Below are positions 41,209 through 50,102 of a stretch of 64,000 nt of DNA, one piece after another. The position numbers were made by a program, and so were the translations under genes. Source of the DNA: SIG299 sp045531955 (GTDB taxonomy: Bacteria; Bacillota; Clostridia; Lachnospirales; Lachnospiraceae); assembly GCA_045531955.1 (NCBI GenBank), contig JAZSFC010000028.1:1-64000 (forward strand). The letters are read 5' to 3'. The notes beneath the pieces are model-generated. The model was given only the letters and a program-made list of their open reading frames with translations. It was not told where the DNA came from and made no database searches. The first letter of the stretch is position 1. The number at the start of each line of letters is the position of its first letter.

Positions 41209-44022
41209 TTACTTGGTTTTTACACGGATTACCGTTGCGGAGTACTGCGGTACCGTAAAATTAAATTGTGTGCTTATACCGGAAACAGAAAACTCTTCCA
41301 TAATGCAGTCTTCGGTAGCACCGAGAATGTTGTCATTGCCTAAGGAGTCACCTTTTACCTGATAAACGGTAGCATCCGGCAGAAAGGAGGCTGTGCCGGC
41401 AAGATTAATGGCAAAGGTCCGGTCTTCTCCTGTGATATTCACCAGCTTCAGGATGATGTCGCCGTTGTCATCCCGGCTTACCACCTGATATGCTTCATAT
41501 CCTGCAGAAGTGGAGAAATCATAATCGATATATAACTTGTCATCAATATAGCATTTCACGTTAGTGTCTGTAACAACTACCTTTAACGTATAGGTTTTTC
41601 CTGTCTCAATAACGCAGTCTTTTACGGTACCTGCTACCTGATCGCTCTTGGTGCCGCCGGAAACCTGCTGCAGGCAGGATACGGTGTTATTCCAACCTCC
41701 GATGTTCCAAAAATAGTGCTCGTTTTTATCCTGCACTACGAAAGGAATCAGGAAGCCTTCCGCACCGGACAGTTTGGTTGCTTCTACGGTATAGGTGTAG
41801 TTGTTCCAGCTCTTGCTGCCGTAATAGGCTACGGTTCCGGTCGTGGTAGCTGTAGTTGTGGAATTGGTCTGGCGCAGCTTGCCGTCAGCTACTTTAAATT
41901 TACCGTCGGTAACATTTCTCCACTCGGCAGTAAAGGTGTTGGTATCAAAGGTCTGCTCTCCAAGGAGCTCCTTTGTGTCATTGGATGTTACTTTGACATT
42001 ATCAAATTCTGCGGTGGTATTCCAGGTTCCTACACCAACCATGCCGGCAGGAGGGGTAAGCTCCATTTCCGCACCGGATAATGAAGAATACAGGACACCG
42101 GTTCCTACATTGGTGGAAAAGAGCTTTTGCATATAATAATTGATGGAGCCGGTGCACAAATGGTTGTTGAACCAGATGAGGTCAGGAGACCAGTGTGTTG
42201 CGGTTAAATTACCGAACAATGGTGCATAAGCAGCCATGCGGATAATGTCGCTGTTGCGCTCAATAGCAGTCATATAGGCGGCTTCTGCCAGTGCAGCCTT
42301 CAGGGTGTTGGACTGTGCTGCATATTCACCGACAAAAACAGGAATGGCGCCGCCGTGAATAGTATCTGTCAGGCTGTCTCTGCTGTAATTTTCTTCGTCA
42401 TAGTAGTCTGTGTTTTGGAAAAACCATTCCGGTGTATTATAATAGTGATGATCGGTGGCACCGGCGAAATCCAGGATGGTTTTGTCCGGATTTGCCTTTA
42501 ACCATTTTTCTGCGTTTTGGTAAGATTTGAAGTTTTCTGCACTGCTGGTAGCATCATCGGTGCCGGAGGAGTAAATCAGTTCAATTCCTTCATACAGCGC
42601 CGGATTTTCCTTAGCAGCTTCTTCAAAGGCTTTTACAAATTGTTCATAGCGTTTATAAAAATTGTTGGTCCAGTTTTCATTTCCGATACCGATATATTTC
42701 AGTTCGAACGGTGCTTCGTGACCCATGGCAATACGTACGGCACCCCATTTGGTATCTGCACCGCCGCGGCAAAACTCTACCAGGTCTAAGGCATCCTGAA
42801 TGAAGCCCTGGAATTCTTCGGTGCCGATAGGTACTGCTGCACCCCGGCGGGCCTGGCAATACATGCCGCAGTTTACCACCGGTACGCCGATGGCTCCGAT
42901 ATCCTCTGCCAACAGAAAATATTCGTAAAAACCAAGGCCGTAAGTCATATAGGAAGGGTGTGCGTCTTCGGTTAATGCAATATTCGTCCAGATATTGATA
43001 CCCTGCTTTCTGGCAGCCACATCGCCGTAGGTTCCGTTGAAAAGCAACGGTTCACCGTTACGGCCGACGCCGATGGAATCCTTCCAGTTGTACATGGTCT
43101 CATAATCGTAACCTTCAATAACGCAGCCGCCCGGGAAGCGAAGGAAGCTTGGTTCCAGTTCATCCAACATGGCAGCAAGGTCGGCACGGAGTCCGTTTTT
43201 GCGGTTTTTATAAGTGTTTTGTGGGAAGAGGGAGACCATATCAATCGCGATGGAGCCGTCTTCCATAAGAACCTGTAATTTTACATTTTTGTGGGCGGTA
43301 GCAGAAGAAGTAATGGTGCTTTCAAATTTCTGCCACTCTCCGGAAAGACCGCTTACGGAAGTTTCTCCGAGGATTTCTTTACCGGAAACAAGACGGATGG
43401 TTAAGGAACCGGTATAAGGTTTTTTGGCTTTTGCGTAGATACTGAAATCATAGGTTTCGTTTTCTACCACGGAAATGCCATCTAAAAATCCTGCATTGGC
43501 AACACCTGCCGGTTCGCCGGAAGAATTGTTAAGTACCAGATAGTTTAAATTATTTTCGTTTAAGGAGCCGATAAAGTCACCAACGGTAACATTGGCATCG
43601 ATGGTGCCGACGGTTTGCCAGCCATACATCTGATCCTTTTTCGCGATTTTAGTAAATTCAAAAGAACGGTTGACGATTTTTTCGGCGTATAAACCGCCGT
43701 CTGCCGCAAAGTTAATATCTTCAATAAAAATGCCCATTAATAAATCGCTGACATCGTGGAGTTTGTTTGCGGTATCTATCTGCAAGGTGTAATCCGATAA
43801 CACGGCATCATAAGACGAAACGGTATTTTCGGCAGGACGTATCCAATCAGCCGGTGGCTGTACCTTGGAATTGTCTTCCTGACCGGATGGTTGCGTTTGT
43901 GCTGCGGTTACGGATGGAGTTGCATCATTGCCCGGGAGTTCCGGGTCTTGTTTTGCGCATGCCGTCGTAGAAATAAGTGCAACAGTAAAGAAAAGTGCTG
44001 TTAGAAATTTCTTTTTTTTCAT
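41209..44022 (-). CDS. GH51-type alpha-L-arabinofuranosidase, extracellular lipoprotein
   Basis: 937 residues from ATG at 44022 (GAGGGGGA upstream; a TTG six codons earlier has none). Signal peptide ends in STTAC (Cys22), so surface lipoprotein, then a low-complexity linker to about 60. Family 51 parts: GIFIEDINFAADGGLYAE, a CBM-like insert (about 135-270), LRFPGGC, acid/base Glu449 in GIGNENW, nucleophile Glu566 in VFVGEYA. A second insert of about 190 residues (about 660-850, laminin-G/concanavalin-like) interrupts the C-terminal beta-domain. Likely removes arabinose from arabinan or arabinoxylan. Divergent from an ArsR-type regulator. Confidence 0.88.
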   Translation of the reverse strand: MKKKKFLTALFFTVALISTTACAKQDPELPGNDATPSVTAAQTQPSGQEDNSKVQPPADWIRPAENTVSSYDAVLSDYTLQIDTANKLHDVSDLLMGIFIEDINFAADGGLYAEKIVNRSFEFTKIAKKDQMYGWQTVGTIDANVTVGDFIGSLNENNLNYLVLNNSSGEPAGVANAGFLDGISVVENETYDFSIYAKAKKPYTGSLTIRLVSGKEILGETSVSGLSGEWQKFESTITSSATAHKNVKLQVLMEDGSIAIDMVSLFPQNTYKNRKNGLRADLAAMLDELEPSFLRFPGGCVIEGYDYETMYNWKDSIGVGRNGEPLLFNGTYGDVAARKQGINIWTNIALTEDAHPSYMTYGLGFYEYFLLAEDIGAIGVPVVNCGMYCQARRGAAVPIGTEEFQGFIQDALDLVEFCRGGADTKWGAVRIAMGHEAPFELKYIGIGNENWTNNFYKRYEQFVKAFEEAAKENPALYEGIELIYSSGTDDATSSAENFKSYQNAEKWLKANPDKTILDFAGATDHHYYNTPEWFFQNTDYYDEENYSRDSLTDTIHGGAIPVFVGEYAAQSNTLKAALAEAAYMTAIERNSDIIRMAAYAPLFGNLTATHWSPDLIWFNNHLCTGSINYYMQKLFSTNVGTGVLYSSLSGAEMELTPPAGMVGVGTWNTTAEFDNVKVTSNDTKELLGEQTFDTNTFTAEWRNVTDGKFKVADGKLRQTNSTTTATTTGTVAYYGSKSWNNYTYTVEATKLSGAEGFLIPFVVQDKNEHYFWNIGGWNNTVSCLQQVSGGTKSDQVAGTVKDCVIETGKTYTLKVVVTDTNVKCYIDDKLYIDYDFSTSAGYEAYQVVSRDDNGDIILKLVNITGEDRTFAINLAGTASFLPDATVYQVKGDSLGNDNILGATEDCIMEEFSVSGISTQFNFTVPQYSATVIRVKTK

Positions 44023-44089
44023 TATATAGTTCCCCCTCAAAAATAAAATGTTTCTATTTTAAACGTAGGTTGATTCTGTAACTATTTTC

Positions 44090-44118
44090 ATATTAGTACA
44101 GGAAAGTGATAAAGTCAA
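44090..44118 (-). promoter_or_regulatory. Promoter of the GH51 gene
   Basis: On the minus strand TTGACT (44113-44118) and TAATAT (44090-44095), 17-bp spacer. Confidence 0.6.
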
Positions 44119-44137
44119 GAAGTATTTTATTTTTATG

Positions 44138-44149
44138 TAAAGCGCTTTA
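44138..44149. promoter_or_regulatory. LacI/CcpA-type operator-like palindrome
   Basis: TAAAGCGCTTTA is a perfect 12-bp palindrome of the cre/LacI-family type, 20 bp upstream of the GH51 -35 box and 62 bp upstream of the regulator -35 box. Confidence 0.5.
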
Positions 44150-44210
44150 GACTAAACTAAAATACACGATAAAAGCGAAACTAAATCGCAGGAAAAACCG
44201 CAAAATATTG

Positions 44211-44239
44211 TTGCAAAGAGTTTTACGTAAGTTTATAAT
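44211..44239 (+). promoter_or_regulatory. Promoter of the ArsR-type regulator gene
   Basis: TTGCAA (44211-44216), 17-bp spacer, TATAAT (44234-44239). Confidence 0.65.
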
Positions 44240-44274
44240 AATTTAGTAGAAAATAAAATACCGGAGAGAATACA

Positions 44275-45183
44275 ATGATTTATGTGAATGATTTGGAAAA
44301 AGCAAGAGTATTGTTTGAAGCCCTTTCTTCTGCTACCAGAATAAAGATTCTGGAATTGTTAATGAGAACTAAGGGCATGAATATGGACACGCTGGCAAAA
44401 ACCCTGGAGGTAACCAATGGGGCGTTAACTGCGCATATTAAAAAATTATCGGAGTGCGGGCTGGTAAAAGTAAGGCTTCAGACGGTGGGGCATGGAACAC
44501 AAAAGTTTTGTTCTTTGGGGGAATCCAAGGTAGTAATTGATTTATTAGATAAAACGTTGATAGGAAAATATGAGCAGCTGGAGTTAAACATAGGACAGTA
44601 CAGTAGCTGTAAAATCAATTCAACCTGCGGAATGTGTGATTTAAACCAGCCGTTGTTTGAATTTGATGTACCGGATTATTTTAAATATCCGGAGCATTTT
44701 AATGCAGAATTGTTGTGGTATTGCGACGGCTTTGTTGTCTATACGTTTCCGAATCCTGTGCGAGACGGACAAAAGCTTACGGAAGTGCAGCTTTCCCTGG
44801 AATTATCAGGAGAAGGTCCGTTTATAGCAAGGGACTTCCCGACGGATATTGACTTTTATAACCATGACCGGTTGCTGGGCAGATACACTACTCCCGGGGA
44901 ATTTGCCGAGCATAAAGGAAAGTTTACCCCGGAATGGTGGTATTACGGACAGTATGGAGAGCAGATTAACATAAGTATTACCGAAACAGGAACCTGCATT
45001 AATGGTCTGGAAACGTCTGCTTATACAATTTCCGATGTTCAGCAGGATGCACAGGAAGAAGGATTTATCAAGTTTAAAATATCCTGTGAGGATCATTCTG
45101 CAACGAAAGGCGGCATAACCCTGTTCGGAAAACGCTTTGGTGATTATCCTCAGGGAATTGTTATGAAGGTATTTTATGAATAA
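44275..45183 (+). CDS. ArsR-type winged-helix regulator with large C-terminal domain
   Basis: 302 residues. Residues 8-95 are an ArsR-like winged helix (FEALSSATRIKILELL, LEVTNGALTAHIKKL). The following 200 residues, unusual for ArsR proteins, include a Cys-X-Cys-rich SCKINSTCGMCDLNQP segment and beta-rich blocks (FIARDFPTDIDFYNHDRLLG) that may bind a sugar or other effector. Divergent from the GH51 gene with a shared 250-bp regulatory region, so arabinoside control is likely. GGAGAG lies before the ATG. Its 3' end overlaps the AraC gene by 23 bp, tail to tail. Confidence 0.85.
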   Translation: MIYVNDLEKARVLFEALSSATRIKILELLMRTKGMNMDTLAKTLEVTNGALTAHIKKLSECGLVKVRLQTVGHGTQKFCSLGESKVVIDLLDKTLIGKYEQLELNIGQYSSCKINSTCGMCDLNQPLFEFDVPDYFKYPEHFNAELLWYCDGFVVYTFPNPVRDGQKLTEVQLSLELSGEGPFIARDFPTDIDFYNHDRLLGRYTTPGEFAEHKGKFTPEWWYYGQYGEQINISITETGTCINGLETSAYTISDVQQDAQEEGFIKFKISCEDHSATKGGITLFGKRFGDYPQGIVMKVFYE

Positions 45184-45970
45184 TATTCCAAAGCTCCTTC
45201 GGGGACTGGGAAAACTGCTGCTTAAAAGCGCGATAGAAGGTGGTATAGTCATGGAAGCCGCAACGGATATAGAGCTCCATAGGCTGTACCCCTTTTTGTA
45301 TGTATTCTTTGGCCAGATAAAGGCGCTTCAGCCGGATGTATTGCCCGGCAGTGGTGCCCACATTAGTTTTGAATAATCTGTTTAAATGGGTTTTACTGAG
45401 ATAAAACTTGTCGGCTAAATGTTCCAGGGAGAGGTCCTGAGAGAGGTCTGCATTAATATAGCGGCAGATTTCTGCTACGATATTGTGCCCGCTTCCGGCG
45501 GAAGAAAGGGAAAGCACGGAGAAATTGCGATTCAACTCCTGCAGCAAAGGTAGCAGATAGCATAATTTTTCTGCCTTATCGGTGGAACTACAGATGGCCT
45601 GTAAAAGCTCCTGCCAGTGGTTCTCGGGAAATTCCTTGGCGGAATAGTGGTTGTATTCTCCTAAGGAGCGCTTATCAAACATATCCAGCAGGGCCAGGTT
45701 TCCGGTTTCAGCCAACAGTTCTGTAATATCAAAATTTACATACATTCGCCGGTAGGTTCCTTCGCCACGGATACTGTTAATGTGAAGCTCACCACGGCGC
45801 ATCAGCATAACATCCCCTTTGCGTAACCGGTACTTGTTTCCTTCCACCAGATAATCCGCTTTTCCTTCTAAGAAAAGATAAATTTCGTAGACATCATGAC
45901 TGTGCATGACAGCGTTGCCGATTTCCGGGGATTCGGTTGTCATCTGCGCACTCGAAATAGTATAATTCAT
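45161..45970 (-). CDS. AraC family transcriptional regulator
   Basis: 269 residues from ATG at 45970 (AAGGAGG upstream; a longer reading has no ribosome site). N-terminal cupin-like sensing domain (HSHDVYEIYLFLEGKADYLV) and C-terminal double helix-turn-helix (LSLEHLADKFYLSKTHLNRLF, then LAKEYIQKG, CGFHDYTTFYRAFKQQF). Divergent from the isomerase/dehydrogenase pair, which it probably controls. Confidence 0.92.
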   Translation of the reverse strand: MNYTISSAQMTTESPEIGNAVMHSHDVYEIYLFLEGKADYLVEGNKYRLRKGDVMLMRRGELHINSIRGEGTYRRMYVNFDITELLAETGNLALLDMFDKRSLGEYNHYSAKEFPENHWQELLQAICSSTDKAEKLCYLLPLLQELNRNFSVLSLSSAGSGHNIVAEICRYINADLSQDLSLEHLADKFYLSKTHLNRLFKTNVGTTAGQYIRLKRLYLAKEYIQKGVQPMELYIRCGFHDYTTFYRAFKQQFSQSPKELWNIIHKIPS

Positions 45971-46043
45971 GAATAAGTCCTCCTTAGACTTAGCATAAGC
46001 GAAAATGTTTATTTTTGCAATATAAATATGTGTTTTATTGTAA

Positions 46044-46071
46044 TTGTAATTAAAAATATACATTGTATACT
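46044..46071 (+). promoter_or_regulatory. Promoter of the isomerase-dehydrogenase operon
   Basis: TTGTAA (46044-46049) and TATACT (46066-46071), 16-bp spacer, in an AT-rich intergenic region that also holds the AraC gene's upstream region. Confidence 0.5.
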
Positions 46072-46118
46072 GGAAGTATCACAAGGAGAATGGGTAACAC
46101 CGGAAAGGTAGGAAGAGT

Positions 46119-46958
46119 ATGAAAACTATGAATGTATATGCGTTTGCGGATGAAGCATCCGGAAGCATTGACAAGCAGATTGTTGCCATGAAGCGAAACG
46201 GCTTACAGGGGTTGGAAATCCGAAATGTGGACGGTACAAATGTATCGGATATCACATTGGAAAAGGCTAAGGAAGTGCATGAAAAAATGGAGGCAGCAGG
46301 ACTTAAGGTTTGGTCCATTGGTTCTCCTATCGGAAAAATCGGTATCGGTGATGATTTTGAAGCTCACCTGAAAAAGTTCGAACACACGTTAGAAGTTGCC
46401 AAAGTATTGGAATGTAACAACATCCGCCTGTTTTCTTTCTTTATGCCGGGAAATGAAGAACCGGAAAAATATCACGATGAGGTAATCCGTCGCTTAAAGG
46501 CAATGGTGGAGGCGGCTAAGGATAGCGGCATTGATTTATGCCACGAAAACGAAAAGGATATTTACGGCGACATCGCAAAGCGTTGCCTGGAAATTCATAA
46601 AGAAGTACCGGAACTGAAAGGTATTTTTGACCCGGCAAACTTTATCCAGTGCGGACAGGATACGTTAGAGGCATGGGAAATGCTCCATCCGTGCATCAAG
46701 TACTTACATATTAAGGATGCCAAGGAAAGCGGCATGGTAGTGCCTGCAGGAGCCGGTATCGGAAATTTACAGAAAATTGTGGATGCGTTCTATGCACAGG
46801 GTGGAAGAAACGTAACCATCGAGCCACACCTTACTGTGTTCGAGGGACTTCGTGAATTAGAAGCAAAGGACAGGGAACTGCAGGTTGCGGAATATAAATA
46901 TCCGGATGCGGATACGGCATTTGATGTGGCATGTAATGCGTTAAAGGCGCTGTTATAG
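46119..46958 (+). CDS. Sugar phosphate isomerase/epimerase family TIM-barrel protein
   Basis: 279 residues of the xylose-isomerase-like TIM-barrel family (AP endonuclease 2 fold). Conserved metal-type residues appear in LCHENEKDIYG, GIFDPANFIQCG, HIKDAK and the C-terminal TIEPHL. Members include hydroxypyruvate isomerases, tagatose epimerases and inosose isomerases. Substrate unknown. Cotranscribed with a Gfo/Idh/MocA dehydrogenase 23 bp downstream. The pair often works on uronate- or inositol-like compounds. Confidence 0.85.
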   Translation: MKTMNVYAFADEASGSIDKQIVAMKRNGLQGLEIRNVDGTNVSDITLEKAKEVHEKMEAAGLKVWSIGSPIGKIGIGDDFEAHLKKFEHTLEVAKVLECNNIRLFSFFMPGNEEPEKYHDEVIRRLKAMVEAAKDSGIDLCHENEKDIYGDIAKRCLEIHKEVPELKGIFDPANFIQCGQDTLEAWEMLHPCIKYLHIKDAKESGMVVPAGAGIGNLQKIVDAFYAQGGRNVTIEPHLTVFEGLRELEAKDRELQVAEYKYPDADTAFDVACNALKALL

Positions 46959-46981
46959 AGAATAATTAAAGGAGAAGTATC

Positions 46982-48148
46982 ATGGGAAAAATTAAATTAG
47001 GTATTATCGGTATCGGTAACATGGGTTCTAATTATGCAACCAAGGTAACAAACGGCGAATGTCCGGACTTTGAACTGGTGGCTGTAGCAGATATCAGTCC
47101 AAAGCGTCAGAATTGGGCAAAGGAAAATTTAAATGAAAGTGTAAAGATTTTTACCACCGCGGAAGAAATGTTAGACAGCGGTATGTTAGATGCCTGCATG
47201 GTAGAAACACCGCACTATGACCATCCACACTATGCCATCGAATGCATCAAGCGCGGCATACACGTAATGATTGATAAGCCGGCAGGTGTGTATACCAAGC
47301 AGATTCGTGAAATGAATGAGTGTGCTGCGGCACATCCGGAAGTAAAGTTTGGTGTAATGTTCAACCAGAGAACCAATTGTGTTTACAGAAAGATGAGAGA
47401 ACTGATTCAGTCCGGTAAGTACGGCAACATCCGCAGAACCAACTGGATTATTACCGACTGGTACCGTCCGCAGGTATATTATGATTCCGGCAGCTGGAGA
47501 GCTACCTGGGCAGGCGAAGGCGGCGGTGTTTTATTAAACCAGTCTCCTCACCAGTTAGATATGTGGCAGTGGATTTGCGGCATGCCAAAGAAGGTGTATG
47601 CTAACATGAAATTTGGTCAGTGGCACGACATTGAAGTAGAAGATGACGTAACCTGTTTTGTAGAATACGAAAACGGTGCTACCGGTACCTTTATCACCAC
47701 CACCGGCGATGCCTGCGGAAGCAACCGTTTTGAGGTTCAGATGGACAAGGCAAAGCTTCTGGTAGAGCACAACAGACTGCATGTGTGGGAGTTTGAGATG
47801 TCAGAACCGGAATTTACCAAGACCTGCACTTCTCCGTTCGGGTATCCGAAGACACAGGAATATGACCCTGAGACAGACGGCGAAAATCCGCAGCATGTAG
47901 GTGTTATCAATGCCTGGGGTAAGGCAATCTTAGAAGGAACCCCGATGGTGGCAGACGGTGCCGAAGGTATTAACGGAGTTATGCTTTCCAACGCTATGCA
48001 TTTATCCGCATTTACCGGAAAGACCGTGGAGCTTCCTTTTGATGAAGATTTATACTACGAAGAGCTTCAAAAGCGAGTACAGGCTTCCAAGAAAAAGGAT
48101 AATGTAGTGGAAATTACAGCAAAGATGGATCAGAGCTGGAGAAGATAA
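46982..48148 (+). CDS. Gfo/Idh/MocA family oxidoreductase
   Basis: 388 residues. Rossmann-fold start GIIGIGNMGSNYATKV binds NAD(P). The DKPAGVYTKQ motif carries the catalytic-type Lys-Pro pair, and NQRTNCVYRKM, LLNQSPHQLDMWQWICG (conserved His) and the C-terminal domain are all in place. Substrate unknown; likely a sugar or polyol. Second gene of the AraC-controlled operon. A good AAAGGAG lies upstream. Confidence 0.93.
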   Translation: MGKIKLGIIGIGNMGSNYATKVTNGECPDFELVAVADISPKRQNWAKENLNESVKIFTTAEEMLDSGMLDACMVETPHYDHPHYAIECIKRGIHVMIDKPAGVYTKQIREMNECAAAHPEVKFGVMFNQRTNCVYRKMRELIQSGKYGNIRRTNWIITDWYRPQVYYDSGSWRATWAGEGGGVLLNQSPHQLDMWQWICGMPKKVYANMKFGQWHDIEVEDDVTCFVEYENGATGTFITTTGDACGSNRFEVQMDKAKLLVEHNRLHVWEFEMSEPEFTKTCTSPFGYPKTQEYDPETDGENPQHVGVINAWGKAILEGTPMVADGAEGINGVMLSNAMHLSAFTGKTVELPFDEDLYYEELQKRVQASKKKDNVVEITAKMDQSWRR

Positions 48149-48159
48149 AAGAATTTAAT

Positions 48160-48198
48160 AAAAAGAGGTCACGGAGTTATCTGTGGCCTCTTTTTTTT
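48160..48198 (+). terminator. Terminator of the isomerase-dehydrogenase operon
   Basis: AAGAGGTCAC pairs with GTGGCCTCTT (one G-T pair), followed by eight T residues. Confidence 0.88.
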
Positions 48199-48220
48199 AT
48201 TGTTACCTGCTTTGGGAAAA

Positions 48221-48248
48221 TAAAAAACTCAGTAGAAATCTACTGAGT
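48221..48248 (-). terminator. Terminator of tRNA-Gln
   Basis: Perfect 10-bp stem ACTCAGTAGA/TCTACTGAGT with a 2-base loop; on the minus strand it is followed by TTTTTATTTT. Confidence 0.9.
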
Positions 48249-48254
48249 ACAGAG

Positions 48255-48326
48255 CAGGGCTACAAGGATTCGAACCTTGAGATGACGGAGTCAGAGTCCG
48301 TTGCCTTACCGTTTGGCGATAGCCCT
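48255..48326 (-). tRNA. tRNA-Gln (anticodon CTG)
   Basis: On the minus strand acceptor AGGGCTA pairs with TAGCCCT. The D arm (GCC ... GGC), anticodon stem ACGGA/TCCGT with loop CTCTGAC, and T arm (AAGG TTCGAAT CCTT) are present. Anticodon CTG reads CAG. The first base is A instead of the more usual T for tRNA-Gln. CCA is not encoded. Own promoter and terminator: a single-gene unit. Confidence 0.93.
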
Positions 48327-48357
48327 ATGTATTTAGTATGTCCTCGACACGAATGAT

Positions 48358-48386
48358 ATTATACGACATGAATTCAAAAATTGCAA
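48358..48386 (-). promoter_or_regulatory. Promoter of tRNA-Gln
   Basis: On the minus strand TTGCAA (48381-48386), 17-bp spacer, TATAAT (48358-48363). Confidence 0.75.
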
Positions 48387-48467
48387 GTACTTTTTGGAAA
48401 AATTACAAAAATTTTTTTGGAACGTTTTTTATAGCAATATTTGAGAAGTAAGTAGCCGTTTATCTCG

Positions 48468-48496
48468 TTGACATGGTAGAAATTTCGCGATAAAAT
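48468..48496 (+). promoter_or_regulatory. Promoter of the L-fucose/arabinose isomerase-like gene
   Basis: Consensus TTGACA (48468-48473), a 17-bp spacer and TAAAAT (48491-48496). The leader of about 100 nt contains a palindromic GAGAAATTTTCTC and a further short hairpin before AAGGAGGG. Confidence 0.7.
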
Positions 48497-48604
48497 TAAT
48501 ATAATTCAGGCGGTATATTTTTCTGCCGGTTTGAAGTACAGTTATCATAGAGAAATTTTCTCAAAAGAAACTCGCATGAGAAAAATTTTAAGGAGGGTTT
48601 TACA

Positions 48605-50089
48605 ATGAACAATGTACCAAAAATGAAAATCGGTATCGTTGCAGTAAGCCGTGACTGTTTCCCGGAATCCCTGGCTGTAAACAGAAGAAAGGCACTTGTA
48701 GCAGCATACGCTGCAAAGTATGATGCAGCAGACATTTATGAATGTCCTGTATGTATCGTAGAAAGCGAAATTCATATGCAGCAGGCATTAGAAGACATCA
48801 AGGCAGCAGGCTGTAACGCACTTTGCGTATACCTTGGTAACTTCGGTCCTGAAATTCCCGAGACCATGCTCGCTGAAAAGTTCGACGGTCCTAAGATGTT
48901 TGTGGCAGCAGCAGAAGAATCCCAGGCTGACTTACTTGACGGCCGTGGCGATGCATACTGCGGTATGTTAAACGCAAGCTATAACTTAGCGCTCCGTAAC
49001 GTAAAGGCATACATCCCAGAGTACCCTGTAGGTACTGCGGAAGAATGTGCAGATATGATTAACGAGTTCCTTCCGATTGCAAGAGCAATCTACGGTCTCG
49101 CTAACTTAAAGATTTTCTCCTTCGGTCCAAGACCAAAGAACTTTTTCGCATGTAACGCTCCTATCAAGCAGCTTTACAACCTTGGCGTAGAAATCGAAGA
49201 GAACTCCGAGCTCGACCTGTTCGAAGCATTCAACAATCATGCAGGTGACCCAAGAATTAAGGAAGTTGCTGCAGACATGGCTAAGGAACTTGGCGCAGGC
49301 AACAAGAAGCCTGAAGTTCTTGAAAAGCTTGCTCAGTACGAAATCACACTTCTTGACTGGGTAGAAGCTAACAAGGGCAGCCGTCAGTTCGTTGCAATCG
49401 CAGGTAAGTGCTGGCCAGCATTCCAGACTCAGTTCGGTTTCGTACCATGTTACGTAAACAGCCGTCTCACAGGCCGCGGTATTCCTGTATCCTGTGAAGT
49501 AGATATCTACGGCGTACTTTCCGAGTTCATCGGTACTTGCGTAAGTGAAGATGCAGTTACTTTACTTGATATCAATAACTCCGTTCCTGCAGATATGTAC
49601 AAGGAATCCATCGAAGGCAAGTTCCCTTATACTCATAAGGATACCTTCATGGGCTTCCACTGTGGTAACACATGCTCCTCTAAGCTTGCTTTCTGCGAGA
49701 TGAAGTACCAGAAGATCATGGCAAGAAATCTCCCTATCGAAGTTACCAACGGAACGTTGGAAGGCGATATTCTTCCTGGCGATATCACATTCTTCCGTCT
49801 GCAGTCCACATCTGATAACATCCTTCGTGCATACGTTGCAGAAGGTGAAGTTCTTGACGTAAGAACTAAGTCCTTCGGTGCTATCGGTGTATTCGCAATC
49901 AAGGAAATGGGCCGCTTCTACCGTCACGTACTGGTTGAGAAGAATTATCCTCACCACGGTGCAGTTGCATTCGGTCACTTCGGAAAGTCCATTTTCGAAG
50001 TTCTTAAGTACATTGGCGTGGCTTACGACGAAATCGGCTACAACCAGCCAAAGAGCCTGCCATACCCATCTGAGAATCCTTTCGCGTAA
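48605..50089 (+). CDS. L-fucose/L-arabinose isomerase family protein
   Basis: 494 residues. Sugar isomerase of the FucI/AraA-like superfamily: an N-terminal substrate-recognition region (KIGIVAVSRDCFPESL, CVYLGNFGPEIPET) and a C-terminal metal site including FIGTCVSEDAVTLLDINNS and FHCGNTCSSK. Probably converts a free aldose such as arabinose, fucose or a relative into the ketose. Substrate cannot be fixed. The gene lies alone with a strong promoter and codon use typical of high expression (AAG-rich lysine). Followed by a terminator in the left arm of a long palindrome. AAGGAGGG lies upstream. Confidence 0.88.
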   Translation: MNNVPKMKIGIVAVSRDCFPESLAVNRRKALVAAYAAKYDAADIYECPVCIVESEIHMQQALEDIKAAGCNALCVYLGNFGPEIPETMLAEKFDGPKMFVAAAEESQADLLDGRGDAYCGMLNASYNLALRNVKAYIPEYPVGTAEECADMINEFLPIARAIYGLANLKIFSFGPRPKNFFACNAPIKQLYNLGVEIEENSELDLFEAFNNHAGDPRIKEVAADMAKELGAGNKKPEVLEKLAQYEITLLDWVEANKGSRQFVAIAGKCWPAFQTQFGFVPCYVNSRLTGRGIPVSCEVDIYGVLSEFIGTCVSEDAVTLLDINNSVPADMYKESIEGKFPYTHKDTFMGFHCGNTCSSKLAFCEMKYQKIMARNLPIEVTNGTLEGDILPGDITFFRLQSTSDNILRAYVAEGEVLDVRTKSFGAIGVFAIKEMGRFYRHVLVEKNYPHHGAVAFGHFGKSIFEVLKYIGVAYDEIGYNQPKSLPYPSENPFA

Positions 50090-50102
50090 ACTACATATGG
50101 AT

